Of a stretch of DNA of 64,000 nt, positions 1 through 8,740 are shown piece by piece; within the stretch, counting starts at the first letter, position 1; each line of letters starts with the position of its first letter. The notes under the pieces were generated by a model, which saw nothing but the letters and a program-made list of their open reading frames with translations, ran no database searches and was not told where the DNA came from. The position numbers and the translations under genes are program-made. Origin of the DNA: Mumia sp. Pv4-285 (GTDB lineage Bacteria > Actinomycetota > Actinomycetes > Propionibacteriales > Nocardioidaceae); the NCBI RefSeq assembly GCF_041320275.1, contig NZ_CP162023.1, positions 4,154,001-4,218,000 of the forward strand, written 5' to 3'.

Positions 1-1
1 C

Positions 2-1183
2 GCCGACATCGTCACAGCCCGTACGGCGGTGGCGCACGCCGCGTGGGAGGGGCGCGACCGCGTGACCTCCGCCGACATCCGCGTCGCCGCCCGGCTCGCG
101 CTGCCGCACCGGCGGCGACGCAACCCGTTCGACGCCCCCGGGATCGACGAGGACGTGCTGGACGAGGTGCTGCGAGATGCAGAGCCGGAGGACCCGGGGC
201 CGGACGGGGACGGGGACGGCCCGGGCGGTGGCGGGGGTCTCGATACGCCCTCGCCCAGCGAGGAGGCGCGCAACTCGGTCGACTCGGCCGCCCGAGACGG
301 CCACGAATCGGACGACTCGACCGACGGCGCCCCGCCCGCACCCGGCGTCCCCGCCCCGACCACCGTCGGCGCGGGCACCCCGTACCGTGCCCGGCTCTTC
401 TCCGTCGCCGGCACCGGCACCGGTGACGCCGGCCGCCGCTCACGCGCGATCACGCGAACCGGCCGCCAGATCGGGTCCCGCACCCCCGACGGCGAACCCG
501 GCAGCATCCACCTGCCCGACACGATCCGTGCCGCTGCGCCGCGCCAGGGCGGGCGCGCACGCCGGGGCGCCGCGCTCGCGCTCGCGCCGGCCGACCTCCG
601 CCTCGCGGTGAAGGAGGGACGCGAGTCCAACCTCGTGCTCCTGTGCGTCGACGCGTCGGGGTCGATGGCGGCGAGGCGTCGCATGGAGCAGGTGAAGACG
701 GCGGTGCTCTCGCTGCTGCTCGACGCCTACCAGCGCCGGGACAAGGTCGGACTCGTCACGTTCCGCGGCCACGCGGCGACCGTCGCGCTGCCTCCCACGT
801 CCTCGGTCGAGGTCGCCGCGCGTCGGCTCGAGGAGCTGCCGGCCGGCGGGCGCACGCCGCTCGCCGAAGGCCTGCTCCAGGCGGCGGAGGTGCTGCGCGT
901 CGAGCGCCTACGCGACCCGCGGCGGCGAGCCCTGCTGGTCGTGGTCACCGACGGGCGCGCCACCGCCGGTGCCTCCGCGCGAAGCCGCGCCGCTCAGGCG
1001 GCTGCCTCCCTGGCAGGTTCCGGCGTCACCAGCATCGTCGTCGACTGCGAGACGGGACGCTTCACCATGGGCCTCGCCCGGGAGCTGGCCGCTGACCTCG
1101 GGGCGGAGTACGTGCCGCTGGGCGAGATCACCGCGGACGGCCTCACCGCCGTCGTGCGCGCACCCCGTACGGCGGTGGCCTGA
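2..1183 (+). CDS. Chelatase VWA subunit (ChlD/BchD-like), 5' end outside window
   Basis: The reading frame is open from the first base, so the N-terminus lies upstream. The visible 393 residues begin in the tail of an AAA+ module, pass through an acidic, Gly/Pro-rich linker (about 45-130) and end in a von Willebrand A domain with the MIDAS motif DASGSM near residue 217 and a later VVTDGRAT strand. This is the layout of fused Mg-chelatase I/D proteins that work with CobN in aerobic cobalt insertion. It overlaps cobO (TGATG), which supports a role in cobalt chelation rather than chlorophyll synthesis. CobN is not in the window, so the metal is inferred from context. Confidence 0.85.
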   Translation, partial: ADIVTARTAVAHAAWEGRDRVTSADIRVAARLALPHRRRRNPFDAPGIDEDVLDEVLRDAEPEDPGPDGDGDGPGGGGGLDTPSPSEEARNSVDSAARDGHESDDSTDGAPPAPGVPAPTTVGAGTPYRARLFSVAGTGTGDAGRRSRAITRTGRQIGSRTPDGEPGSIHLPDTIRAAAPRQGGRARRGAALALAPADLRLAVKEGRESNLVLLCVDASGSMAARRRMEQVKTAVLSLLLDAYQRRDKVGLVTFRGHAATVALPPTSSVEVAARRLEELPAGGRTPLAEGLLQAAEVLRVERLRDPRRRALLVVVTDGRATAGASARSRAAQAAASLAGSGVTSIVVDCETGRFTMGLARELAADLGAEYVPLGEITADGLTAVVRAPRTAVA

Positions 1184-1797
1184 TGCCTCAGGGCCAGCCG
1201 GCCGCCGTGCCCGAGGACGGCCTCACCACGCGCCAGCGCCGCAACCGCCCCGTCCTCGCCGTCCACACGGGCGACGGCAAGGGCAAGTCGACGGCTGCCT
1301 TCGGCCTCGCGATGCGTGGCTGGAACCAGGGCTGGGACATCGGGGTGTTCCAGTTCGTGAAGTCCGCGAAGTGGCGCATCGGCGAGCAGACCGTCCTCGA
1401 GACGCTCGGCGAGCTGCACGCGTCGACGGGCAAGGGCGGGCCCGTCGAGTGGCACAAGATGGGCGCCGGATGGTCGTGGACGCGCAAGGCGGGCAGCGAG
1501 GACGACCACGCGCTGGCCGCCGCCGACGGCTGGGCGGAGATCAAGCGTCGCCTGTCCGAGGAGCGTCACGACCTGTACGTGCTCGACGAGTTCACGTACC
1601 CGATGGCCTGGGGCTGGGTCGACGTCGACGACGTCGTCGAGACGCTGACGGCCCGTCCGGGTCGACAGCACGTCGTGATCACCGGTCGGCGCGCCGACCC
1701 GCGCCTGCTCGACGCCGCGGACCTCGTCACGGAGATGGCGAAGGTGAAGCACCCGATGGACGCCGGCCAGAAGGGGCAGCGGGGGATCGAGTGGTGA
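1183..1797 (+). CDS. cobO: Cob(I)yrinic acid a,c-diamide adenosyltransferase
   Basis: Transfers the 5'-deoxyadenosyl group of ATP to the corrinoid cobalt. The 204-residue product has the family P-loop GDGKGKST at residues 30-37, the FQFVKS segment that follows it, and the C-terminal KHP...GQKGQRGIEW signature of the CobO/BtuR family; the length is normal. Its ATG overlaps the chelatase stop by one base and its own stop overlaps the next start (GTGA), so the three genes are probably translationally coupled. The N-terminal 20 residues are a variable extension typical of the family. Confidence 0.96.
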   Translation: MPQGQPAAVPEDGLTTRQRRNRPVLAVHTGDGKGKSTAAFGLAMRGWNQGWDIGVFQFVKSAKWRIGEQTVLETLGELHASTGKGGPVEWHKMGAGWSWTRKAGSEDDHALAAADGWAEIKRRLSEERHDLYVLDEFTYPMAWGWVDVDDVVETLTARPGRQHVVITGRRADPRLLDAADLVTEMAKVKHPMDAGQKGQRGIEW

Positions 1798-4196
1798 CCG
1801 TGCTGCCGCGGGTGATGATCGCGGCACCGGCCTCGGGTCACGGCAAGACGACCGTCGCGACCGGGCTGATGGCCGCGCTGTCTCGCGCGGGCACCGAGGT
1901 CAGCGGGCACAAGGTCGGGCCCGACTACATCGATCCCGGCTACCACGCGCTCGCCACCGGACGGCCTGGTCGCAACCTCGACCCCTACCTCGTCGGCGAG
2001 GAGCGCATCGTTCCGCTGCTGCTCCACGGCGCGGGTCCGCTCGGCAGCCGTCCTGCTGCCGAGATCGCTGTGGTCGAGGGCGTGATGGGCCTGTACGACG
2101 GGCAGCTGGAGACCGACGGGTTCGCATCGACCGCCCACGTCGCCGCACTCACCCGTACGCCGGTGGTGCTCGTCGTCGACGTCTCGCACGCCTCCCGCAC
2201 GATCGGAGCGGTCGTCCACGGTCTCGTCTCGTACGACCCCCGCGTCGAGGTCGCAGGCGTGATCCTCAACAAGGCGGGATCGCCGCGGCACGCCGACGAG
2301 GTACGCCGCGCGATCCGCGACGTCCCCGTCCTCGGCGTGCTGCACCGCGACGCCGGGATCGAGGCACCGTCGCGCCACCTCGGGCTCGTCCCCGCCGCGG
2401 AGCGGGCGGAGGCGGCGCACGCCCTCGACGTCCTCGCGGCGCGGATCACCGACGCCGTCGATCTCGAGGCCGTCCGCCGCATCGCCGCCGGAGCCCCGCC
2501 GCTCCACGCGCAGCCGTGGAGCCCGTCGGACGACGTGTCGCCGCCCTCGGCCGATCGGCCGGTGGTGGCGATGGCCGGTGGGCGCGCGTTCACGTTCCGC
2601 TACGCGGAGACGGAGGAGCTGCTGCGTGCGGCGGGCTGCGACGTCGTGGCGTTCGACCCGCTGAGCGACGCGGTCCTCCCGGAAGGCACCGCGGGGATCT
2701 ACCTCGGCGGCGGCTTCCCGGAGGTGCACGCCGCCGACCTCGCAGCGAACGTGCCGTTGAGGTCGGCGCTGGCGACGGCGATCGCCGAAGGTGTCCCGAC
2801 CGTCGCCGAGTGCGCCGGCCTGCTGTACCTCTGCCGGTCCGTCGACGCCGCCGAGATGGTGGGAGCAGTCGAGGCCGCTGCCGTCATGACGCCGCGGCTC
2901 ACGCTCGGCTACCGGAGGGCGACCTCGCCGACGGACAACCTCCTGGGTCCGGCCGGCACCACGGTCACCGCGCACGAGTTCCACCGCACGACCGTCGAGC
3001 CTGGTGCCGGTGCCGTGGCGGCGTGGGAGCTCGGCGAGCGAGCGGTCGGGTTCGCCGGTCCCACGCTGCACGCCTCGTACCTGCACATCCACTGGGCCGG
3101 TCACCCCGCGATCGCCCAGGCGTTCGCCGATGCCGTGCACGGGGGTGGCCAGGCGGCGAGGCCGGCACCCGACCTGCGCCACCACGGAGACGTGGAGGTC
3201 CGTGACGGCGACCTGGTCGACCTCGCCGTCAACGTGTGGGACGGGCTGCGTCCCGAGTGGCTCGACGACGCCCTCCGGACGAGCATCGACGACGTCCACC
3301 ACTACCCCGAGGCCGGTACGGCGGAGGACGCGCTCGCCGCCCGCCACGGCCGTACGCCGGGCGAGGTGCTTGCGACGGCAGGCGCCGCGGAGGCCTTCGG
3401 GCTGGTCGCGCGCCTGCAGCCGTGGCGTCACCCCGTCGTGGTCCACCCCCAGTTCACCGAGCCCGACGTCGCCCTAGCCGAAGCCGGGCACACGGTCGCC
3501 CACGTGCTGCTCGACGCCGACCACGGATTCGCGCTGGACCCGTCCGCGGTGCCGGCCGACGCGGACCTCGTCGTCGTCGGCAACCCCACCAACCCGACGA
3601 GCCGCCTCCACCCGGCCGACGCCGTGCGCGCGCTCGTACGACCCGGCCGGCTCGTGGTCGTCGACGAGGCGTTCATGGACTTCGTCCCGGGCGAGACCGC
3701 GTCGCTCGCCGGCGACCGTACGCCCGGTGTCCTCGTGATCCGGAGCCTCACCAAGCTGTGGTCGATCCCGGGGGTCCGCGCGGGGTACGTGCTCGGGGAG
3801 CCGGACGTGGTCGCCGCCCTGCGGGCCGCGCAGGCGCCCTGGTCGGTGTCCACGACCGCTGCGGCCGCGATGCGTGCGTGCGCGTCGGAGGCTGCGTCGC
3901 ACGAGGCCGAGCGGCGCGCGGACACCACCGTGACCCACCGCCAGGCGCTCACCGACGGGCTGGATGCGCTCGGCGTCCCGTACGTCGCCGGACCCGCCGG
4001 CCCGTTCGTGCTGGCGCGTCCCGGCGAGGGGGTCCGCGAACGACTGCGCGCGGCAGGACTCGCCGTACGGCGCGGCGACACCTTCCCCGGCCTCGACGCG
4101 TCGTGGGTGAGGATCGCCGTCCGTGCGCCCGCCGTCACCGAACGGCTGCTGTCCACCCTCGAGGCGGTGGCGTGCGAACGCCGCCCGATCCGATAG
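1794..4196 (+). CDS. cobB-cobC: Fusion of cobyrinate a,c-diamide synthase (CobB) and CobC-like PLP aminotransferase/decarboxylase
   Basis: One 800-residue frame. Residues 1-450 are CobB: P-loop ASGHGKTT near the start, EGVMGLYDG, and a class I-type glutamine amidotransferase domain with nucleophile Cys in AECAGLLYLC (about 339); CobB amidates cobyrinate side chains a and c. From about residue 458 comes a histidinol-phosphate-aminotransferase-like domain (NPTNPTS, PLP lysine in RSLTKLWSIPG near 652), matching CobC/CobD of the (R)-1-amino-2-propanol phosphate branch. No internal stop separates the halves. The GTG start overlaps cobO by 4 nt. Domain calls are firm; whether the chain is cleaved or works as a bifunctional enzyme is unknown. 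Confidence 0.92.
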   Translation: MTVLPRVMIAAPASGHGKTTVATGLMAALSRAGTEVSGHKVGPDYIDPGYHALATGRPGRNLDPYLVGEERIVPLLLHGAGPLGSRPAAEIAVVEGVMGLYDGQLETDGFASTAHVAALTRTPVVLVVDVSHASRTIGAVVHGLVSYDPRVEVAGVILNKAGSPRHADEVRRAIRDVPVLGVLHRDAGIEAPSRHLGLVPAAERAEAAHALDVLAARITDAVDLEAVRRIAAGAPPLHAQPWSPSDDVSPPSADRPVVAMAGGRAFTFRYAETEELLRAAGCDVVAFDPLSDAVLPEGTAGIYLGGGFPEVHAADLAANVPLRSALATAIAEGVPTVAECAGLLYLCRSVDAAEMVGAVEAAAVMTPRLTLGYRRATSPTDNLLGPAGTTVTAHEFHRTTVEPGAGAVAAWELGERAVGFAGPTLHASYLHIHWAGHPAIAQAFADAVHGGGQAARPAPDLRHHGDVEVRDGDLVDLAVNVWDGLRPEWLDDALRTSIDDVHHYPEAGTAEDALAARHGRTPGEVLATAGAAEAFGLVARLQPWRHPVVVHPQFTEPDVALAEAGHTVAHVLLDADHGFALDPSAVPADADLVVVGNPTNPTSRLHPADAVRALVRPGRLVVVDEAFMDFVPGETASLAGDRTPGVLVIRSLTKLWSIPGVRAGYVLGEPDVVAALRAAQAPWSVSTTAAAAMRACASEAASHEAERRADTTVTHRQALTDGLDALGVPYVAGPAGPFVLARPGEGVRERLRAAGLAVRRGDTFPGLDASWVRIAVRAPAVTERLLSTLEAVACERRPIR

Positions 4197-4300
4197 TCTC
4201 CACGTACCCGCAACCGAGGAAGCCGGTGTGATTCCGGCGCAGTCGCGCTACTGTGACGCCCCCCAGGGCGAAGCCAGACCCGACGTTGTGGCCATTCCAT
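4190..4300 (+). promoter_or_regulatory. Cobalamin riboswitch upstream of cbtB
   Basis: The conserved core GAAGCCGGTG...ATTCCGGCGC followed by CGCTACTGTGA (about 4217-4260) and a B12-box-like AGCCAGACCCGAC (about 4272-4284) match the cobalamin riboswitch. It begins at the cobB-cobC stop codon and precedes cbtB by about 35 nt, with a good AGGAGG at 4325-4330. Adenosylcobalamin binding would be expected to reduce expression of the cobalt importer and perhaps cobD. It looks like a compact version, lacking some peripheral stems. Exact ends need covariance-model scoring. Confidence 0.88.
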
Positions 4301-4334
4301 ACGACGCAGGGACGCCGCATCCCTAGGAGGAAAC

Positions 4335-4547
4335 ATGTCTCAGGCACACGTTGCCACCCCCATGCCCACGGTCACGACGATCTCCGTACGCGAGCTCGCA
4401 CCGTGGGCAGCTCTGTTCGGTCTCCTCGCGGTCCTGACGATCTTCTTCGTCAGCGCCGACCAGGGAGCGGTCTCGATCCCGGCGGGCAACGCCATCCATG
4501 AGTGGGTCCACGACGGACGCCACCTCATGGGCTTCCCCTGCCACTGA
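4335..4547 (+). CDS. cbtB: Cobalt transporter subunit CbtB
   Basis: A 70-residue protein with one membrane helix (about 24-42) and the CbtB C-terminal metal-binding pattern HEWVHDGRH...PCH. CbtB is the small partner of CbtA in predicted cobalt uptake and is usually under B12-riboswitch control, as here. Strong SD AGGAGG ends 4 nt before the ATG. Confidence 0.93.
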   Translation: MSQAHVATPMPTVTTISVRELAPWAALFGLLAVLTIFFVSADQGAVSIPAGNAIHEWVHDGRHLMGFPCH

Positions 4548-4622
4548 TCGCCTGACCTCAGCACCTGACCGCAGCGCCTACCGGCGTTGCGGCAGCTTGC
4601 GCTACCCCGAACGGACCTTTCG

Positions 4623-5426
4623 ATGACTCCCCGTACCTTCCTCGTCAACGGCCTCCTGGCCGGCCTCGTCGCGGCGATCGCCGCCTTCGTGGTCGCCTAC
4701 ACCGTCGGCGAACCCCAGATCGACACCGCCATCTCGCTCGAGGAGGCCGCGTCGGCGACGACCTCCGACGGCCACGACCACGCGCACGACCACGACGAGG
4801 CCGGCGCGCACACCCACTCGCACGGCGACGGAGGCACCACCGTCTCGCGCGAGCACCAGGCGACCTTCGGGCTCGCCACCGCGATCCTTGCGCTGTCGCT
4901 CGCCTACGGCGGCGTGCTCGGCCTGATCGCCGCCTTCGCCACGGGGCGGCTCGGGCGCCTCACGGCCGTGGGGAGCACCGCGGTGGTCTCGCTGATCGCC
5001 TTCGTCGCGTACGCCCTCGTGCCGTTCCTCAAGTACCCGGCGACCCCGCCCGCGGTCGGTGACGGCGACACCATCGGCGAGCGCACCGGTCTCTACTTCG
5101 GCTTCGTGCTCGTCTCTGTCCTGGTCGCCGCCGCCGCCGTCGTGCTCGCGGTGAAGCTGTTCCCGAAGCTCGGCGGCTACGGGGCGATCGTCTCGGGCGC
5201 GGCTGCGTACGTCGCCGTCATGCTCGTCGCTGGAGGCCTCTTCTCGACGGTCAACGAGGTCGGCGACTTCCCGGCTGACATCCTCTGGTTCTTCCGGCGC
5301 GACTCGCTTCTCACGGTGGCGACGACGTGGGCGGTGCTCGGCGTCGTCCTGACGGGGCTGGTGCTGCGCTCGCAGAACCAGGTGGCTGCTGCTGCCGAGA
5401 AGCGCGAGGCGGCCCTCGCGCTGTGA
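4623..5426 (+). CDS. cbtA: Cobalt transporter subunit CbtA
   Basis: A 267-residue polytopic membrane protein. A first helix (about 5-25) is followed by a periplasm-facing loop rich in histidine (GHDHAHDHDEAGAHTHSHG, about 50-70), then several more helices. The histidine loop is typical of CbtA and would bind Co2+ outside the membrane. ATG at 4623 was chosen because the product then begins directly before the first helix; an in-frame TTG at 4587 would add 12 residues of no recognisable type. It ends in a GTGA overlap with cobD, consistent with one cbtB-cbtA-cobD transcript under the riboswitch. Confidence 0.92.
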   Translation: MTPRTFLVNGLLAGLVAAIAAFVVAYTVGEPQIDTAISLEEAASATTSDGHDHAHDHDEAGAHTHSHGDGGTTVSREHQATFGLATAILALSLAYGGVLGLIAAFATGRLGRLTAVGSTAVVSLIAFVAYALVPFLKYPATPPAVGDGDTIGERTGLYFGFVLVSVLVAAAAVVLAVKLFPKLGGYGAIVSGAAAYVAVMLVAGGLFSTVNEVGDFPADILWFFRRDSLLTVATTWAVLGVVLTGLVLRSQNQVAAAAEKREAALAL

Positions 5427-6364
5427 CAGTGGCCCGCGCCGTCGGCATCGCGATCGGCTATGCGCTCGACCGGGTGCTCGGCGACCCAGCGCGCCGGCAC
5501 CCGGTCGCGGGCCTCGGTCGCGTGGCCGGTGCGCTCGAGCGTCGCCTGTACGCCGACCGCCGCGGGTCCGGTCTCGCGTTCACGGCGCTGCTCGTCGGAG
5601 GTACGGCCGCGGCCGGCGTCGCCGTCGAGAGTGCGGGCCGTCAGCGACCTGTCGTGCGCGCGGCGCTCACTGCGGCAGCGACCTGGGTGGTCCTCGGCGG
5701 GCGCTCGCTCGAGCGCGAGGCGCTCGCCGTCGTCACGCACCTCGACCGCGACGACCTGCCGGCAGCGCGCCAGCGCTTGACGCACCTGGTCGGCCGCGAC
5801 ACCGCACGGCTCGACGCGTCGGAGGTGAGCCGAGCCGTCGTCGAGTCCGTGGCCGAGAACACCAGCGACGCCGTGGTCGCGCCGTTGGTGTGGGGCGCGT
5901 TCGCCGGGGCCCCGGGACTACTCGCGTACCGCGCTGCCAACACGCTCGACGCGATGGTGGGGCACCGCAGCCCGCGGTACGAACGGTTCGGGTGGGCATC
6001 GGCCCGGCTGGACGACGTTCTCAACGTCCCCGGGTCTCGCCTGTCGGCAGCCCTCGCCGCGGCGCTCGCCCCGACCGTCGGCGGCCGTCCGGCCGACGCC
6101 CTCCGCGCGTGGCGCCGTGACGCCGGCGGACACCCGAGCCCGAACGCGGGACCGGTCGAGGCGGCGTTCGCGGGTGCGCTCGGGATCAGGCTCGGCGGGG
6201 TGAACCGGTACGGCGACCGTGTCGAGGACAGGCACGTGCTCGGGGACGGACGCGCGGCCGAGCCCAGCGACGTGGTGCGAGCGGCGCGCCTGGCCCGGAG
6301 GGTGGACCTCGCCGCGTGCGCGATCGCGTGCGCGGTCGCATTTCGCCGGGCCCGGCGTCGGTGA
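5423..6364 (+). CDS. cobD: Adenosylcobinamide-phosphate synthase (CobD/CbiB)
   Basis: Attaches the aminopropanol(-phosphate) arm to adenosylcobyric acid in the membrane. The 313-residue product carries family signatures: GYALDRVLGDPARRHPV at the N-terminus, VESVAENTSDAVVAPLVWGAFAG in the middle, ANTLDAMVGHRSPRYERFGWASARLDDVLN and RDAGGHPSPNAG. GTG 5423 overlaps the cbtA stop by 4 nt, so translation is probably coupled. The nucleotide-loop substrate supplier (CobC-like domain) is encoded just upstream in the cobB-cobC fusion. Confidence 0.94.
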   Translation: MTVARAVGIAIGYALDRVLGDPARRHPVAGLGRVAGALERRLYADRRGSGLAFTALLVGGTAAAGVAVESAGRQRPVVRAALTAAATWVVLGGRSLEREALAVVTHLDRDDLPAARQRLTHLVGRDTARLDASEVSRAVVESVAENTSDAVVAPLVWGAFAGAPGLLAYRAANTLDAMVGHRSPRYERFGWASARLDDVLNVPGSRLSAALAAALAPTVGGRPADALRAWRRDAGGHPSPNAGPVEAAFAGALGIRLGGVNRYGDRVEDRHVLGDGRAAEPSDVVRAARLARRVDLAACAIACAVAFRRARRR

Positions 6365-6428
6365 GCGCTCTCTGCCGGTGGTGAGCCCGGGCTACAACAC
6401 TCGCTCACCACCGGCGGAGCGGGCTCAC
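6361..6428. repeat. 68-nt hairpin element (family D, copy 1) spanning the cobD and cobK stop codons
   Basis: Layout is 26-nt arm, 16-nt loop, 26-nt arm. The inner 13 nt of each arm pair perfectly (GCCGGTGGTGAGC with GCTCACCACCGGC) and the outer GTGAGC/GCTCAC also pair. The loop reads CCGGGCTACAACACTC. The element covers both stop codons of two convergent genes, so it can serve as a bidirectional terminator, but a related 68-nt element lies at 36822-36889, which makes it a repeat family as well. Confidence 0.85.
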
Positions 6429-7168
6429 CGCACGAGTGCGCGGACCCAGGCAGCGGCAGCGGCAGGATCGCCGACGGTCTCGACGGCAGCGAGCGCCGTC
6501 AGGCGCCGTACGACGACGACCGGGATCCCCAGCTCGTCGGCGGCAGCCATCTTGGGCCACGTGTAGCGTCCGCCGGAGTCTTTCGTGACCAGCACGTCGA
6601 TACCGTGGTCGCGCATGCGGGCGCGCTCGCCGTCGAGGGCGTACGGCCCCCGGTCGAGGAGGACCTCCCAGCCCTCGGGGACCGCGATCTCGGGCGGGTC
6701 GACGACGCGGACGAGCGCCGCACGGTCGCGCAGCGGCTCGACGAACCGGTCGAGCGGCTGGCGGCCGACGGTGAGGAACGGCCGTTCGCCGCGAGCAGCG
6801 GCCTCCCGCGCCGCGACGTCGTGGCCGTCGACCCAGGTCCAGCGGTCGGCACCGGGGGCCGCGGCCCAACCGGGACGCTCGAGACGGAGCAGCGGTACGC
6901 CGTCGGCCGCGCACGCCGCGACCGCGTTCACCGAGATGCCCTCCGCGAACGGGTGGGTGGCGTCGACCACCGCGGCGATCCCGTGGTCCTCGACGTACGA
7001 CCTCAGCCCGTCCACTCCCCCGAACCCACCGACCCGGACCTCGCCGACCGGCAGCCGCGGACGCGCGACACGGCCGGCCAGCGACGAGACGACCGCGACA
7101 CCGCCCGCGTGGAGAAGCGTGGCGAGCTCACGCGCCTCCGCCGTACCGCCGAGCACCAGGACGCTCAC
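6425..7168 (-). CDS. cobK: Precorrin-6A reductase
   Basis: NADPH-dependent reduction of precorrin-6A. The 247-residue protein opens with [13 protein letters not shown] (Rossmann-like glycine motif), has [12 protein letters not shown] around residue 70 and [13 protein letters not shown] toward the C-terminus, all CobK/CbiJ hallmarks. The GTG start overlaps the cobQ stop by 4 nt (GTGA), so it is the distal gene of a cobQ-cobK pair. Confidence 0.95.
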   Translation of the reverse strand: MSVLVLGGTAEARELATLLHAGGVAVVSSLAGRVARPRLPVGEVRVGGFGGVDGLRSYVEDHGIAAVVDATHPFAEGISVNAVAACAADGVPLLRLERPGWAAAPGADRWTWVDGHDVAAREAAARGERPFLTVGRQPLDRFVEPLRDRAALVRVVDPPEIAVPEGWEVLLDRGPYALDGERARMRDHGIDVLVTKDSGGRYTWPKMAAADELGIPVVVVRRLTALAAVETVGDPAAAAAWVRALVR

Positions 7169-8694
7169 CCGACACCGCCGGGCGCCACGACAGGGAGGTC
7201 GGCCGGAGCACCCTCCTCGATCAAGGACAGCACGGCGTCGACGTCGACGTTCTCCTCGATCAGGTCGGCCAGGAGGTCGAGCCGCGCGGACCGGGCGTCG
7301 GCGAACGAGACGTCCCCCGGTGTCCAGGGTCGCCCGACCGCAGCGGCGACCTCGGCGAGGAGAGCTCGCCGCAGACCGTCCGACTCGAGGCTGCCGTGCC
7401 ACATCGTCCCGGCCACGACTCCCCGGCGCGCACCGCCGAGGAACTCCTCGTCGTCTCCACGGGTGATGCGGCCGTGATGGATCTCGTACCCGTGCGCCTC
7501 CGCGCCGAGCGCCGTGCCCGACGGCAGGCGCAGCACCTTGTCGGCGCCGAAGGTCGTCGTGACGTCGAGCAGCCCGAGCCCCTCTGCAGTCGCGCCGGCC
7601 TCGCCCTCGACGCCGTCCGGATCGGCGATCGTCCGGCCCAGGATCTGGAACCCGCCGCAGATGCCGAGCACCGGCCGTCCGGCGCGCGCGTGCGCGGCGA
7701 CAGCGACGTCGAGACCGCGGTCGCGCATCCACGCGAGATCGGCCAGGGTCGCACGGGTCCCCGGGACGACCACGAGATCGGCCTCCGCGACGCGGCGCGG
7801 ATCGCTCACGAACGTCACGTCCACGCCCGGCTCCAGTCCCAGCGCGTCGACGTCGGTGAAGTTGCTGATCCGCGGCAGCCGTACGACGGCGACTCGCAGC
7901 GGGTTGTCGGACGCGCCGGCGGCACCACGAGAAGCGACATCCATGCCGTCCTCCGAGTCGAGCCAGACGTGCGGGCTCCACGGCAGCACACCCAGCACGG
8001 GACGCCCGGTCGTACCAGCGATCGCGACGTTCGCCGGGGCGAGGAGCGACTCGTCGCCGCGGAACTTGTTGATCACGAATCCCGAGATCAGCGCTTGGTC
8101 CTGCGGCGAGAGCAGCGCGACGGTGCCGTGCAGTGCGGCGTACACCCCTCCCCGGTCGATGTCGCCCACCACGAGCACCGGCATCGACGCGTGCTGCGCG
8201 AGTCCCATGTTGACGTAGTCGCTGTCGCGCAGGTTGATCTCGGTCGGGCTGCCCGCGCCCTCGCAGACGATCACGTCGAAGCGTTCGGCCAGGTCGTCGT
8301 ACGCGGCGAACGCCGCCTCGGCGAGGTGCTCCCGCCCGCGGGTGAAGTCGCGAGCGTCCAGCGTCCCGCCGGGGTGTCCCATGACGACGACGTGGCTGCG
8401 CCGGTCACCGCCGGGCTTGAGCAGGACCGGGTTCATCGCAGGCTCGGGAACGGCGCCCGCGGCGACGGCCTGGATCCACTGCGCACGACCGATCTCGGCG
8501 CCCTGACCGTCCGCACCGGCTCCACCCATCGCGCCGGCCCCGGCGACCACCATCGAGTTGTTGGACATGTTCTGGGCCTTGTACGGCGCCACCTTCATGC
8601 CCCGCCGCGCGAGGAGGCGGCACAGCCCGGTCGTCACGACGGACTTGCCCGCGTCGGAGGTCGTCCCGGCGATCATCAACGAGCGGGCGGTCAT
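7165..8694 (-). CDS. cobQ: Cobyric acid synthase, glutamine-hydrolysing
   Basis: Amidates side chains b, d, e and g of adenosylcobyrinate a,c-diamide. The 509-residue product has the N-terminal P-loop [10 protein letters not shown] with KAQNMSNNS, the CobQ motif [12 protein letters not shown], and a C-terminal amidotransferase domain with nucleophile Cys in [10 protein letters not shown] (about residue 346) and a His in HGYEIHHG. Length is normal. The gene lies 46 nt downstream of the ECF sigma gene on the same strand, with no riboswitch in that gap. Confidence 0.96.
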   Translation of the reverse strand: MTARSLMIAGTTSDAGKSVVTTGLCRLLARRGMKVAPYKAQNMSNNSMVVAGAGAMGGAGADGQGAEIGRAQWIQAVAAGAVPEPAMNPVLLKPGGDRRSHVVVMGHPGGTLDARDFTRGREHLAEAAFAAYDDLAERFDVIVCEGAGSPTEINLRDSDYVNMGLAQHASMPVLVVGDIDRGGVYAALHGTVALLSPQDQALISGFVINKFRGDESLLAPANVAIAGTTGRPVLGVLPWSPHVWLDSEDGMDVASRGAAGASDNPLRVAVVRLPRISNFTDVDALGLEPGVDVTFVSDPRRVAEADLVVVPGTRATLADLAWMRDRGLDVAVAAHARAGRPVLGICGGFQILGRTIADPDGVEGEAGATAEGLGLLDVTTTFGADKVLRLPSGTALGAEAHGYEIHHGRITRGDDEEFLGGARRGVVAGTMWHGSLESDGLRRALLAEVAAAVGRPWTPGDVSFADARSARLDLLADLIEENVDVDAVLSLIEEGAPADLPVVAPGGVG

Positions 8695-8740
8695 GAGGAC
8701 CAGCGTAGGAGTCTTGCCGCGTTCGGCCCGATCCGGGCAG

